From contig NZ_CP146609.1 in NCBI RefSeq assembly GCF_037094465.1, forward strand, positions 1,048,501 to 1,112,500: a DNA stretch of 64,000 nucleotides, given 5' to 3'. This DNA comes from Pseudodesulfovibrio sp. 5S69. GTDB lineage: Bacteria; Desulfobacterota; Desulfovibrionia; Desulfovibrionales; Desulfovibrionaceae. Under the pieces are notes generated by a model that saw only the letters and a list, made by a program, of their open reading frames with translations, did no database searches and was not told where the DNA came from. Made by a program: the position numbers and the translations under genes. Positions 33,457 through 41,127 of the stretch are shown piece after piece. Position 1 is the first letter of the stretch. Every line of letters starts with the position of its first letter.

Positions 33457-34089
33457 GTGAATTTTTCTATTGAAACAAATCTGCTGGCGGTGGCCGGGAT
33501 AACCCTGTTGGCCGTGATCAGTCCGGGGCCGGACTTTGCCGTCATCCTGCGCAACGCGCTACGCTCGGGCCGGGGCCCGGGGCTGGCCACGGCGTTGGGC
33601 ATCGCCTGCGGGGTGGTGGTCCACGTGACCTACACCCTGCTCGGGCTGGGCTGGCTCGTGGCCCGCTATGCCTGGCTGTTGACGGCCATCAGGTACGCCG
33701 GGGCCGCCTACCTCGTCTGGCTGGGGTGTTCCGCCTTGCTGTCGCGCAGAGAAGCGTCCGGCCGCCCGCAGGCACCCGCGGCTGACGCCCGCGCCGATCT
33801 CCGGCAGGCCTTCGGCAACGGCTTTCTGTGCAACATCCTGAACCCCAAGACCGTGCTCTTCTTCATTGCCCTGTTCACCCAGGTGGTCGCGCCGGGCACG
33901 CCCCTGGCCGCCCAGGTGGGCATCGGCGCGTACATCGTCATGGCCCATCTCGCCTGGTTCGCCTTCGTGGTCCTGGTCCTGACCAACCCGGCGGCCCTGC
34001 GGGTCTTCAACAATTGGCGGCGGGCCGTGGAAAGGGGGGTGGGCGGCTGTCTCGTGGCCTTGGGAGTGACCCTGGCGATCGATAACTGA
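33457..34089 (+). CDS. LysE-family amino acid exporter
   Basis: The 210-residue protein has six predicted membrane helices and the LysE/RhtB signature ISPGPDFAVILRNALRSGRG near residue 25, GLATALGIACGVVVHV, YAGAAYLVWLGCSALLSRR and GFLCNILNPKTVLFFIALF. These carriers export amino acids or related metabolites by proton antiport. The start is GTG with GGGAGG six bases upstream. It pairs with the divergent LysR gene. Confidence 0.93.
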   Translation: MNFSIETNLLAVAGITLLAVISPGPDFAVILRNALRSGRGPGLATALGIACGVVVHVTYTLLGLGWLVARYAWLLTAIRYAGAAYLVWLGCSALLSRREASGRPQAPAADARADLRQAFGNGFLCNILNPKTVLFFIALFTQVVAPGTPLAAQVGIGAYIVMAHLAWFAFVVLVLTNPAALRVFNNWRRAVERGVGGCLVALGVTLAIDN

Positions 34090-34106
34090 CCGGATCCTGC
34101 GGCGGG

Positions 34107-35471
34107 CTAGTCCGTCTTCTCCATCGTGTGGATGGTCTTTCCGGCGAACCACAGGGCCACGGCGGCGCTGGTCCAGACGATGGCGAAGATGGTCAGCCAC
34201 AGGGCGGTGATGGGGTAGCCGAGGACCTGGGTGAAGAGCGTGAACAGGACGAACGGAGCGATCACCTGGCGGGCAAGGCCGAGCCAGATGGCGAACATGG
34301 GACGCTTCATGCCCTGCAGGACCGAGGTGGGCACGAAGATGGCCACGTAGCCGTACAGGGTGAAGGCGTCGATGTGCAGATAGCCCGCCCCCACGGCCAC
34401 GACTGCCGGGTCCTGGGTGAAGATGCGCATGAGCGGCCCGGCGAAGAGCAGGATGGGCACGGACAGGGGGATGAGCATGTACGCGCCGTACAGCAGGTTC
34501 TTGCGGAAGTTCTCGCGGATGCGGTCGATTCTGCCCGCGCCGTAGTTCTGGGCCGTGATGGTCAGGGCGGCCACGCTCAGGCCGATGGTAGGCATGAGCA
34601 CCACCTGGTCGATGCGCGTGGCGATGCCGTAGGCCGCCGAGGCCTCGGGCCCGAACCCGGACACGTAGCGGAAGATGACGAAGAAGCCGAGCGCCACGGT
34701 CATGGAATTGAGCGCCGCCGGGAATCCCTGGTGGGCGATCTCCGCGTATAGCTTGAGCCGGGGGATGAAGTTGCGCCCCTTGTCGGTCTTGAGCAGCCCG
34801 GTGCGCCGCGTTTTCAGCAGCAGGTAGACTGCGCCGAGGCCTTGGAGGATGACCGTGGCCCAGGCCACCCCTGCCAGCCCCATGGCGGGCAGGCCGAACC
34901 CGCCGTAGATGAACCACGGGTCCAGGATCACGTTCAGCGAGGCCATCAGGATGAGCGTATTGCGCATGCTCCGGGTGTCGCCCTGGGATTGCAGGATGGC
35001 GTTGAACAGGAAGAGGGCCATGGTGACCAGGTTGCAGGCGAAGATAGGGTTCATGTAGCTCAGGCAGGTGGCCAGATAGTCCCCGTGCGCGCCGAGCCAG
35101 CCGAAGATGGCGGGGGAGAAGGCCAGGCCGAACGCGGCCAGGAGTGCGGACGCGAACACGCCGAAGCCGAGCATTTGCACGGCCACCAAGGCGGCCTTGT
35201 TCCGGTCGCGCGCGCCCAGCGCCGAGCCCATCAGGGCGGTGGAGCCGGTGCCGATGCCGCTGGCCAGGGCGGTGATGATGAAATATACGGGCAAGGACAG
35301 GGCCAGGGCGGCCTGGGCATGGGTGTCGATGCGTCCGGCCCACCAGGTATCCACCACGTTGAACATGGTATTGAAGAAGAAGCCCACGCTCGAGGGCACG
35401 GCCACCTGCCGGATCACCTCGGGAATGGGCCGCGTGGTCAGGTCGGTCTTGTCGATGGCCGCGTTGCTCAT
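34107..35471 (-). CDS. MATE-family multidrug/metabolite efflux transporter
   Basis: From ATG 35471 the protein has 454 residues and twelve predicted helices. MATE features include FFFNTMFNVVDTWWAGRIDT at the start, GTGSTALMGSALGARDRNKA in the first half and GLSVAALTITAQNYGAGRID with KNLLYGAYMLIPLSVPI in the second. It would exchange Na+ or H+ for cationic drugs or metabolites. Longer upstream starts read through the AraC gene's region and are rejected. It is divergent from the AraC-type regulator, with 111 bp between starts, and ends 17 bp from the convergent LysE gene. Confidence 0.93.
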   Translation of the reverse strand: MSNAAIDKTDLTTRPIPEVIRQVAVPSSVGFFFNTMFNVVDTWWAGRIDTHAQAALALSLPVYFIITALASGIGTGSTALMGSALGARDRNKAALVAVQMLGFGVFASALLAAFGLAFSPAIFGWLGAHGDYLATCLSYMNPIFACNLVTMALFLFNAILQSQGDTRSMRNTLILMASLNVILDPWFIYGGFGLPAMGLAGVAWATVILQGLGAVYLLLKTRRTGLLKTDKGRNFIPRLKLYAEIAHQGFPAALNSMTVALGFFVIFRYVSGFGPEASAAYGIATRIDQVVLMPTIGLSVAALTITAQNYGAGRIDRIRENFRKNLLYGAYMLIPLSVPILLFAGPLMRIFTQDPAVVAVGAGYLHIDAFTLYGYVAIFVPTSVLQGMKRPMFAIWLGLARQVIAPFVLFTLFTQVLGYPITALWLTIFAIVWTSAAVALWFAGKTIHTMEKTD

Positions 35472-35582
35472 GGCCGGAGTGTACCCGTTTACCCCGTGGA
35501 GATACACCCCTTTCCCGCCGGGTTTTCCGAGTCGGGCGCGCGCCGGTTGACGGCCCCGCGCCAAGGCCTGTACGTATCGACC

Positions 35583-36425
35583 ATGGGAAAGACGCCGACC
35601 AACCTGAAAGTGCGCTTCTGGCGCGACCCGGACCTGCCGGGCGTGGAAGTGCGCCGGTCCTCCTACAACGAGGAGGCCTTCCGCGTCCACGTCCACGACG
35701 CCTTTTCCCTCGGTTTCATCGAGCAGGGCAGGACCACCTTCGACCTCGAAGGATCCGCGCACAGGGCGTCCACCGGGCAGGTCGTCTTCATCGGCCCGCA
35801 CCTGGCCCACGCCTGCAACCCGGACCCGGACTCGAACATGGCCTACACCATGTTCTACATCGACCCCGCCCTGCTCCTGGCCGTTGCCCGCGAACTCTTC
35901 GGGCCGGAGGCCCGGCCCCCTCGCTTTCCCGAGCCCGTGGTCGACGATCCCCGGCTGGCCGAGCGGCTGCGCGCCCTGCAACAGGCCATTGCCGACGAGG
36001 CGGACCGCCTGGAGCGGGAGACTCTGCTCGTCCAGGCGTTGGCCGAGGCCATCTCCCGGCACGGCGAGCCCGGCCCCGATCCCGGGCGGGAGATCCGGTC
36101 CGGCGGGCGCGGTGCGGTCCAGGCCGTGCGCGGCTACCTGGCCGACCACCTGGCCGAAAAGGTTTCCTTGGACGAGTTGGCCGAGGCCGCCGGGTTGAGC
36201 CGCTACCACCTGCTGCGCGTATTCCAGGCCGCCACCGGCCTGCCGCCCCACGCCTACCAGAACCAACTGCGCGTGGATCTGGGCAAGCGGCTCCTGGCCG
36301 AAGGGATGCCCGTCAGCCAGGCGGCGCTCGAGACCGGCTTCAGCGACCAGTCCCATTTCACCCGCGTATTCCGCCAGTACACCGGGGCCACGCCCGGCCA
36401 GTACCGGGATTCCGGCCGGTCCTGA
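35583..36425 (+). CDS. AraC-family transcriptional regulator
   Basis: The 280-residue protein has an N-terminal cupin-like AraC binding domain (VHVHDAFSLGFIEQGRTTFD, VFIGPHLAHACNPDP) and two C-terminal helix-turn-helix units (VSLDELAEAAGLSRYHLLRV, PVSQAALETGFSDQSHFTRV with FRQYTGATPGQYR). It is divergent from the MATE gene. Downstream genes at 36502 and 37545 share a 24-bp upstream motif, the first copy starting 4 bp after this stop. This makes it the best candidate for the factor binding there. AraC regulators of this type often control amino-acid exporters. Confidence 0.93.
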   Translation: MGKTPTNLKVRFWRDPDLPGVEVRRSSYNEEAFRVHVHDAFSLGFIEQGRTTFDLEGSAHRASTGQVVFIGPHLAHACNPDPDSNMAYTMFYIDPALLLAVARELFGPEARPPRFPEPVVDDPRLAERLRALQQAIADEADRLERETLLVQALAEAISRHGEPGPDPGREIRSGGRGAVQAVRGYLADHLAEKVSLDELAEAAGLSRYHLLRVFQAATGLPPHAYQNQLRVDLGKRLLAEGMPVSQAALETGFSDQSHFTRVFRQYTGATPGQYRDSGRS

Positions 36426-36429
36426 TCCG

Positions 36430-36453
36430 GGCCGCAATTTCGTACAATATCCT
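36430..36453 (+). promoter_or_regulatory. Duplicated upstream motif, copy 1 (candidate AraC operator)
   Basis: The core GCAATTTCGTACAATA lies 48 bp before the ATG at 36502. It matches the copy at 37472 at 22 of 24 positions, and each is preceded by GGGCC. The T/A-rich core could also provide promoter elements. Confidence 0.6.
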
Positions 36454-36501
36454 CCCGCCCCGCCCGGCTATGGTTTCTCCCGCAACCAAAGGAGAAGACC
36501 C

Positions 36502-37452
36502 ATGCTGTTATGGCAAAAGACGATGATCGGTTTGGCCCGGAGCGAATCCGTGACCCGCCGGATGCAGGATTCGCGGTACATGGCCCGGTTCGCCCGCCGG
36601 TTCGTGGGCGGCCGGGACGGAGCCGAGGGGCTGGAGTGCGCCGGGGCCCTGCGTGAGCACGACCTTTCCGCGTCCCTGTTTTATCTCGGCGAATATGTGG
36701 CCGACCCGCAGAAGATCGAGACCACCCGCCGCGTCTTGGGCGAGGTCGCGCAGGGGCTGGGGAAGTCCGGCCTGGACGTGCACCTGTCCGTGGACCCCAC
36801 CCAGTTGGGCGCGATGATCTCCTGGGAAGCGTGCCGCGAGAACGTGACCGCCCTGGCCCGCGAGGTGGCCGCCAACGCCGGGACCGGGCGCGACGTCCTC
36901 ATGCTCGACATGGAGGACTCCTCGGTCACCCAGCCGACCCTGGACCTCTATTACCATCTGCGCGGGGAGGGGCTGCCTGCGGCCGTGACCGTCCAAGGCT
37001 ACCTGCACCGCACGCCGGGCGACCTGGTCCGGCTGGTGGCGGACGGTGCCATGGTCCGCCTGGTCAAGGGGGCTTTCGCCGAGCCCGGCAACAAGGCCGT
37101 GACCGGGCGGCGAGACCGGGACGAAGCCTACCGCAAGGCCATCGTCACCCTGCTGTCCCCCGAGGCCCGCGAGGGGGGCGTGTACCCGGTCTTCGGCACC
37201 CACGACCACCGCATGGTCGCCTTTGCCGAGCACGTGGCCGCGGCCAACGGCTGGCACCGCGACCAGTGGGAAGTGGAGATGCTCCTGGGCGTGCGTACGG
37301 CCTACCAGCGCGAGCTGGCAAGCCGGGGCGTGGCCGTGCGGCTGTACCTGCCGTTCGGCCGCGACTGGTGGCCCTATTCCATCCGCCGGGTGGGCGAAAA
37401 CCCCAGGAACCTCGGTTTCGTGTTCCGTTCCATGTTCGGCAGGGGCGAATAG
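36502..37452 (+). CDS. Proline dehydrogenase-family protein
   Basis: The 316-residue protein fits the PRODH TIM-barrel in size and motifs: SASLFYLGEYVADPQ, VHLSVDPTQLGAMIS, VLMLDMEDSSVTQPTLDLYY, TVQGYLHRTPGDL, MVRLVKGAFAEPGNKA, VFGTHDHRMVAFAEH, EVEMLLGVRTAYQ and FGRDWWPYSIRRVGENPRNL. The family oxidises L-proline to pyrroline-5-carboxylate with FAD. No P5C dehydrogenase is adjacent, so it is monofunctional. AAAGGAG precedes the ATG. It and the EamA transporter downstream share an upstream motif. Confidence 0.9.
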   Translation: MLLWQKTMIGLARSESVTRRMQDSRYMARFARRFVGGRDGAEGLECAGALREHDLSASLFYLGEYVADPQKIETTRRVLGEVAQGLGKSGLDVHLSVDPTQLGAMISWEACRENVTALAREVAANAGTGRDVLMLDMEDSSVTQPTLDLYYHLRGEGLPAAVTVQGYLHRTPGDLVRLVADGAMVRLVKGAFAEPGNKAVTGRRDRDEAYRKAIVTLLSPEAREGGVYPVFGTHDHRMVAFAEHVAAANGWHRDQWEVEMLLGVRTAYQRELASRGVAVRLYLPFGRDWWPYSIRRVGENPRNLGFVFRSMFGRGE

Positions 37453-37471
37453 GGAACCGGGCGGGCCGCCT

Positions 37472-37495
37472 GGGCCGCAATTCCGTACAATACCC
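37472..37495 (+). promoter_or_regulatory. Duplicated upstream motif, copy 2 (candidate AraC operator)
   Basis: The core GCAATTCCGTACAATA lies 49 bp before the ATG at 37545, almost the same distance as copy 1 from its gene. The flanks between motif and start codon are also partly alike (ATGGT-TTC-CCG, then GGAGAA). Confidence 0.6.
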
Positions 37496-37544
37496 GGCCC
37501 GCCCGTTGCGGCATGGTGTTCCCCGAAACCATCCGGAGAACACC

Positions 37545-38441
37545 ATGTCCGAAAACACCGCCGTTCTGGAGCGCCCCTCCGCATCCTGGCTCGCCCCGGC
37601 CTGCCTGGCCGCCGCCGTGCTCCTCTGGGGCACGTCCTTCATGGCCACCAAGACCGCCCTGACCGGGTTTAATCCGCAGGCCCTGGTTTGGCTGCGCATG
37701 ACCCTGGCCGCCCTGACCGTACCCTTCTTCGCCCGGCGGGTTCCCCGGCCCGCCTACCGGACCGGCGACTGGAAAATCCTCGGCCTGCTCTGCCTCATGC
37801 AGCCATGCCTCTATTTTCTGCTTGAAAGCAACGCCGTGAACCTGACCACCTCGTCCCAGGCGGGCATGGTCTCCTCCCTGGTGCCGCTCTTCGTGGCCGC
37901 CGGGGCCTGGGCCATCCTCGGCGAACCCATGACCCGCAACGCCATGCTCGGCCTGGCCGTGTCCATGTGCGGGGTGGCCTGGCTATCCACGGCCGGGGCC
38001 CCGGACGCCGAGGCCCCCAACCCCGCTCTGGGCAATCTCCTGGAGGGCGGAGCCATGGCCTGCGCCGCCGTTTACATGGTGCTCATGAAGCGCCTCTCCG
38101 CGCGCTACTCCACCTGGTGGCTGACCGGCCTGCAATGCGTGGCCGGGGCCCTCTTCTTCCTGCCCGGCGCCCTCCTGGACCTGTTCGGCTCTCCGGCCGA
38201 AATTCCCCTGGCCGCCTGGCTCGCCGTGGCCTACCTCGGCCTGTTCGTCACGCTCGGCGCCTTCGGCCTGTACAACATGGCCATGACCTGCATGCCCGCA
38301 GGACGCGCCGCTCTGTCCATCAACATGGTGCCGCCGGTGGCCCTGGTCGCGGGCTGGCTCCTGCTCGGCGAGACCCTGACCGGCGCGCAACTGGCCGCCT
38401 GCTGCGTGGTCGTGGCCGGGGTCTGGTTCGGGCGTCGCTAG
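37545..38441 (+). CDS. EamA/DMT-family metabolite transporter
   Basis: The 298-residue protein has ten predicted helices in two EamA repeats (LLWGTSFMATKTALTGFNP; then ALGNLLEGGAMACAAVYMVL). Repeat 1 carries SSLVPLFVAAGAWAILGEPM and repeat 2 NMVPPVALVAGWLLLGETLT, the typical 'P...LGE' ends. Members export amino acids or other small metabolites. GGAGAA lies before the ATG. It follows the proline dehydrogenase-like gene by 92 bp and has its own copy of the upstream motif, so both may respond to the AraC regulator. Confidence 0.9.
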   Translation: MSENTAVLERPSASWLAPACLAAAVLLWGTSFMATKTALTGFNPQALVWLRMTLAALTVPFFARRVPRPAYRTGDWKILGLLCLMQPCLYFLLESNAVNLTTSSQAGMVSSLVPLFVAAGAWAILGEPMTRNAMLGLAVSMCGVAWLSTAGAPDAEAPNPALGNLLEGGAMACAAVYMVLMKRLSARYSTWWLTGLQCVAGALFFLPGALLDLFGSPAEIPLAAWLAVAYLGLFVTLGAFGLYNMAMTCMPAGRAALSINMVPPVALVAGWLLLGETLTGAQLAACCVVVAGVWFGRR

Positions 38442-38488
38442 GAGCCCCAAGGGAAACACCATCGCCTACCTCCATTGCGCAACGAAAA

Positions 38489-38525
38489 GGCCCCGGTTCC
38501 CGGTGGAGTGCCGGGGGCCGGGGCC
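38489..38525 (-). terminator. Nested hairpin terminator between EamA and cyclase genes
   Basis: GGCCCCGG (38489-38496) and CCGGGGCC (38518-38525) pair perfectly, with an inner CCCGG/CCGGG pair. On the minus strand TTTTCG follows, so it serves the cyclase gene ending at 38566; it may also stop the convergent EamA transcript. Confidence 0.7.
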
Positions 38526-38565
38526 GATGGTGAACCGGTCGCGCGGATATTGATGCGGCTCGACG

Positions 38566-39384
38566 CTAAGGCAGGAAGCCGAGGACCGTCGCCGGGGAGC
38601 CGGACCCGTTGAGGTTGCGCACGCCGCCGACCACGATCCACGCGTCCTTGGCGGGCAGCTGCTCCAGCCCGGCCAGGTTTTCGAGGTGGATGCGGTCGCC
38701 CTTCAAGAGGGCCGTGTTGGTGGCGTAGGATTCGTCGGCACCGGGGTCCACGCCGTGGGTGTCGATGCCCAGGCCTCCCAGAGCCCGGTTGTCGATCAGC
38801 CACTGCGTGGCGGCGATGTCGATGCCGGGGTAGTGCATGACGCTGTCCTTGTCCTCGTTGAAAAAGGCCTCGGGATTGCTCCAGCGCTTTTCCCAGCCGG
38901 TGAAGGCGATGACCATGGCGTGCGCCGGAATTCGGCCGTGGGCCTTTTCATAGGCCTGTACGTCCGCGAGACTCAGGGCGTAGTCCGGGTTCTTGGCGAC
39001 CTTGGCGCGGATGTCGATGACCACCGCGGGGAAGACGAAGGACGTGGCGGGCAGCTTGTCCGCGGTCTTCTCGTCGGCGTTGAAGTGCGCGGGCGCGCCC
39101 CAATGGGTGCCGGAATGTTCGCCCATGGTCACGGACAGGAGGTAGAAACCATCCTTTTCGACCGTGAACGCGGGTTCCAGCACCGGTTCCGGGTCTCCGG
39201 GGAAGATGGGCATGTCGGGCGTGTTGACATGGCTCAGGAAAACGACCTTGCCGAAGGCCCGGGCCATCTGCTCCGGGGTCAGCGCGCCGTCATCGCCCGC
39301 CATGGCCGTGCCGCCCACCACAAGGAACAGGCACAGGGCCAGTCCCAACGCGCAGCGTGTTTGCGCTTTTACGTAATGCAACAT
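38566..39384 (-). CDS. Exported cyclase-family (kynurenine formamidase-like) protein
   Basis: From ATG 39384 the protein has 272 residues. The signal peptide is clear (CALGLALCLFLVVGGTAMAG). The body is the cyclase/KynB fold: FLSHVNTPDMPIFPGDPEP, then SVTMGEHSGTHWGAPAHFNA, where the usual metal-binding HxGTHxDxPxH has glycine in place of the aspartate, then PAVVIDIRAKVAKNPDYALS, VIAFTGWEKRW and LGIDTHGVDPG. The family hydrolyses amides or lactone-like substrates with two metals, but loss of the Asp makes activity uncertain. A periplasmic site is also unusual for it. It is convergent with the EamA gene. Confidence 0.85.
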   Translation of the reverse strand: MLHYVKAQTRCALGLALCLFLVVGGTAMAGDDGALTPEQMARAFGKVVFLSHVNTPDMPIFPGDPEPVLEPAFTVEKDGFYLLSVTMGEHSGTHWGAPAHFNADEKTADKLPATSFVFPAVVIDIRAKVAKNPDYALSLADVQAYEKAHGRIPAHAMVIAFTGWEKRWSNPEAFFNEDKDSVMHYPGIDIAATQWLIDNRALGGLGIDTHGVDPGADESYATNTALLKGDRIHLENLAGLEQLPAKDAWIVVGGVRNLNGSGSPATVLGFLP

Positions 39385-39644
39385 CGAAACTCTCTCTTTT
39401 TTTACGTAATCCGGGGAAAGGCGCATCCGGCGCAGCGTGCGCCCGATTCCACCCGTCCCCGTCAGTTCCGGCGACCGGAGCGTTGGCTCCGCCTCCCCGA
39501 TCGCCCGGACATCCGTTTCTGATATGGACCAGCTCTATGGCAGCTATAGTACTCCAACGGACCGTTGCCCGGCAATATCGGAGAAGGGCATTTTCGGGTG
39601 GGTGAAGAGGGGAATGAAGGCCGCTTTGCAGCGGGGACGGATGA

Positions 39645-39695
39645 TTTTGCTTCCGACGGCCAAAGGGGCGGGCCCCTTTGGAATCTTTGGGCCGC
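39645..39695 (+). repeat. Family A-like palindrome
   Basis: TTCCGACGGCCAAAGGGGC with return arm GCCCCTTTGG (10-bp perfect arms, 2-base centre), then AATCTTTGGGCCGCCTGCGG. It is a shortened or divergent family A element inside the 39385-39974 non-coding interval. Confidence 0.5.
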
Positions 39696-39859
39696 CTGCG
39701 GCGAGGGAGGAGAACGGAAAGAAGGAAGGCTTGGCGGGCGCGGTTCGGCGCGACCCCTTAGGGACGGTTGCCCACGCCGCCAGGCAGGGCGAGGGGTAAG
39801 GAAAATGGAGAGGGCGGCGTGTTGAACCGAGGCAAAAGCGAATTGCCGCGCTCCCACCA

Positions 39860-39911
39860 TCCGCGCAGCGGCCACAAAAAGTTTAGGAAAAGGAGGGGAT
39901 GGGGGGCCGGG
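39860..39911 (-). repeat. Family A element, right half, minus orientation
   Basis: On the minus strand: CCCCGGCCCCCCATCCCCTC, CTTTTCCTAAACTTTTTGTG, GCCGCTGCGCGG. It matches the right half of the copies at 9058 and 25771 and is oriented with the upstream minus-strand DRTGG gene. The rest of 39385-39974 contains no gene that I can support. Confidence 0.75.
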
Positions 39912-39917
39912 GGGCAA

Positions 39918-39953
39918 AAAAAGGATGGGCCGCTGACGCGGCCTATCCTTTTT
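39918..39953 (-). terminator. Rho-independent terminator after the DRTGG-domain gene
   Basis: Arms AAAAAGGATGGGCCGC and GCGGCCTATCCTTTTT (one mismatch) flank TGAC. On the minus strand a run of seven T follows, 21 bp after the stop at 39975. The A/T-flanked stem would also work on the plus strand. Confidence 0.85.
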
Positions 39954-39974
39954 ACTTTGTCTGAGGCAGCCCGG

Positions 39975-41039
39975 TTATTTCAGGCCGAGTTCCTTTTTGA
40001 GGAATTCGAAGTCTATGTTGTTGGACACGAGTTCGGCGCCCTGTTTGATCTTGATGGCGTCGCGCAGTTTGTGGCGGGAGAGGATGTCGTCCATTTTCTT
40101 GGCCACGGTGAAGGTGTCTTCGCGGACCATGATGATGGGCGTTTCCAGGACCTCGGAGCGGGTCAGGATGATGTCGTTGGGGTAGAGGTTGCCGGTCAGG
40201 ATGAGGCAGGGGCAGTCGCCTTCCAGCGCCACGAGCTGCACGTCGGACCGGTCGCCGCCCACGATGATGGCGGAGTTCTTCTTCTTGCGGAAGTGGGTCA
40301 TGAAGTTTTCGACCTGCATGGTGCCGATGAGGAAGGACTCGACCACGCGCTCGCTCTTGTTGTGGGCGGAGATGATCTTGCCGCCCAGGCGGTCGGCCAG
40401 ATCCCCGACCTTGATGGCGCCCATGAGCGGGTCGCGGGGGATGACGCCCAGGATCTTGACGCCCTTGGCCTCCAGGGCGGGGCCGAGGAGCTGGGTGATC
40501 TCGTCCATGAAATTCGGGGGCACGTCGTTGAGGATGACACCCGCCATGAGGTCGCCCAGGGTCTCCTTCATGGCCATGAGGTAGTCGTATTTGAGTTCCT
40601 TCTGGAAGCGGTCGATGATCACGGTCTTGATGCCGAGCCTGCGGACCACGGAGATGGCGTCGGTATCGCAGTACTTGCCCGAGTACATGGACCCGGACCC
40701 GGCCACCAGGGTGACGTCCTTGTCCTTGGAGACCGCCTCGTAGCCTTCGACGATGCTGTCGAGCAGCCCGTCCATCTTGCCGGTGAACGCCTTGACCTTG
40801 AAGTCCTGGGTGACCACCACGGGGGTGACCATGGCCGGGTCTTCGGCCAGGCCGAGCACGTCCTGGACAAAGGCGGCGTCCTCGTCGCCGAGCTTGCCGT
40901 CCATCTCCATGGGCATGGCCCCGACGGGTTTCATGTAGCCCACGTTGTACCCGTCTTTCTGCAGGCGCAGGCCCATGCCCATGACGATCATGTTTTTGCC
41001 TGAATACCCGGTGGTAGAGCCTATGTAGAGTCCAGCCAT
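39975..41039 (-). CDS. DRTGG-domain, BioD/phosphotransacetylase-N-like protein
   Basis: The 354-residue protein has an N-terminal P-loop dethiobiotin-synthetase-like domain (MAGLYIGSTTGYSGKNMIVM, GYMKPVGAMPMEMDGKLGDE) and a C-terminal DRTGG regulatory domain (AHNKSERVVESFLIGTMQVE, SAIIVGGDRSDVQLVALEGD). This is the arrangement of the N-terminal half of long phosphotransacetylases, without the catalytic Pta domain. It probably senses a nucleotide or CoA-related metabolite. It follows the ADP-forming acyl-CoA ligase gene by 88 bp on the same strand, so a regulatory link with that enzyme is likely but not shown. Confidence 0.88.
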   Translation of the reverse strand: MAGLYIGSTTGYSGKNMIVMGMGLRLQKDGYNVGYMKPVGAMPMEMDGKLGDEDAAFVQDVLGLAEDPAMVTPVVVTQDFKVKAFTGKMDGLLDSIVEGYEAVSKDKDVTLVAGSGSMYSGKYCDTDAISVVRRLGIKTVIIDRFQKELKYDYLMAMKETLGDLMAGVILNDVPPNFMDEITQLLGPALEAKGVKILGVIPRDPLMGAIKVGDLADRLGGKIISAHNKSERVVESFLIGTMQVENFMTHFRKKKNSAIIVGGDRSDVQLVALEGDCPCLILTGNLYPNDIILTRSEVLETPIIMVREDTFTVAKKMDDILSRHKLRDAIKIKQGAELVSNNIDFEFLKKELGLK

Positions 41040-41127
41040 GCCTATTGTCCTCCTGAAGGTGAAAGGGGCGGGAACCGCAGCACCCCGTCTTTTGTTAGTA
41101 TATGAGACCGCGAAAAATGTCCAAGCG

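Noticed and set aside
34842..35582. Extended N-terminus for the AraC gene and, on the other strand, a long extension of the MATE gene
   Set aside because: The extended frames are reverse-strand shadows of the opposite gene; the Gly/His/Glu-rich AraC extension and the MATE leader match no family, and good start codons exist at 35583 and 35471.
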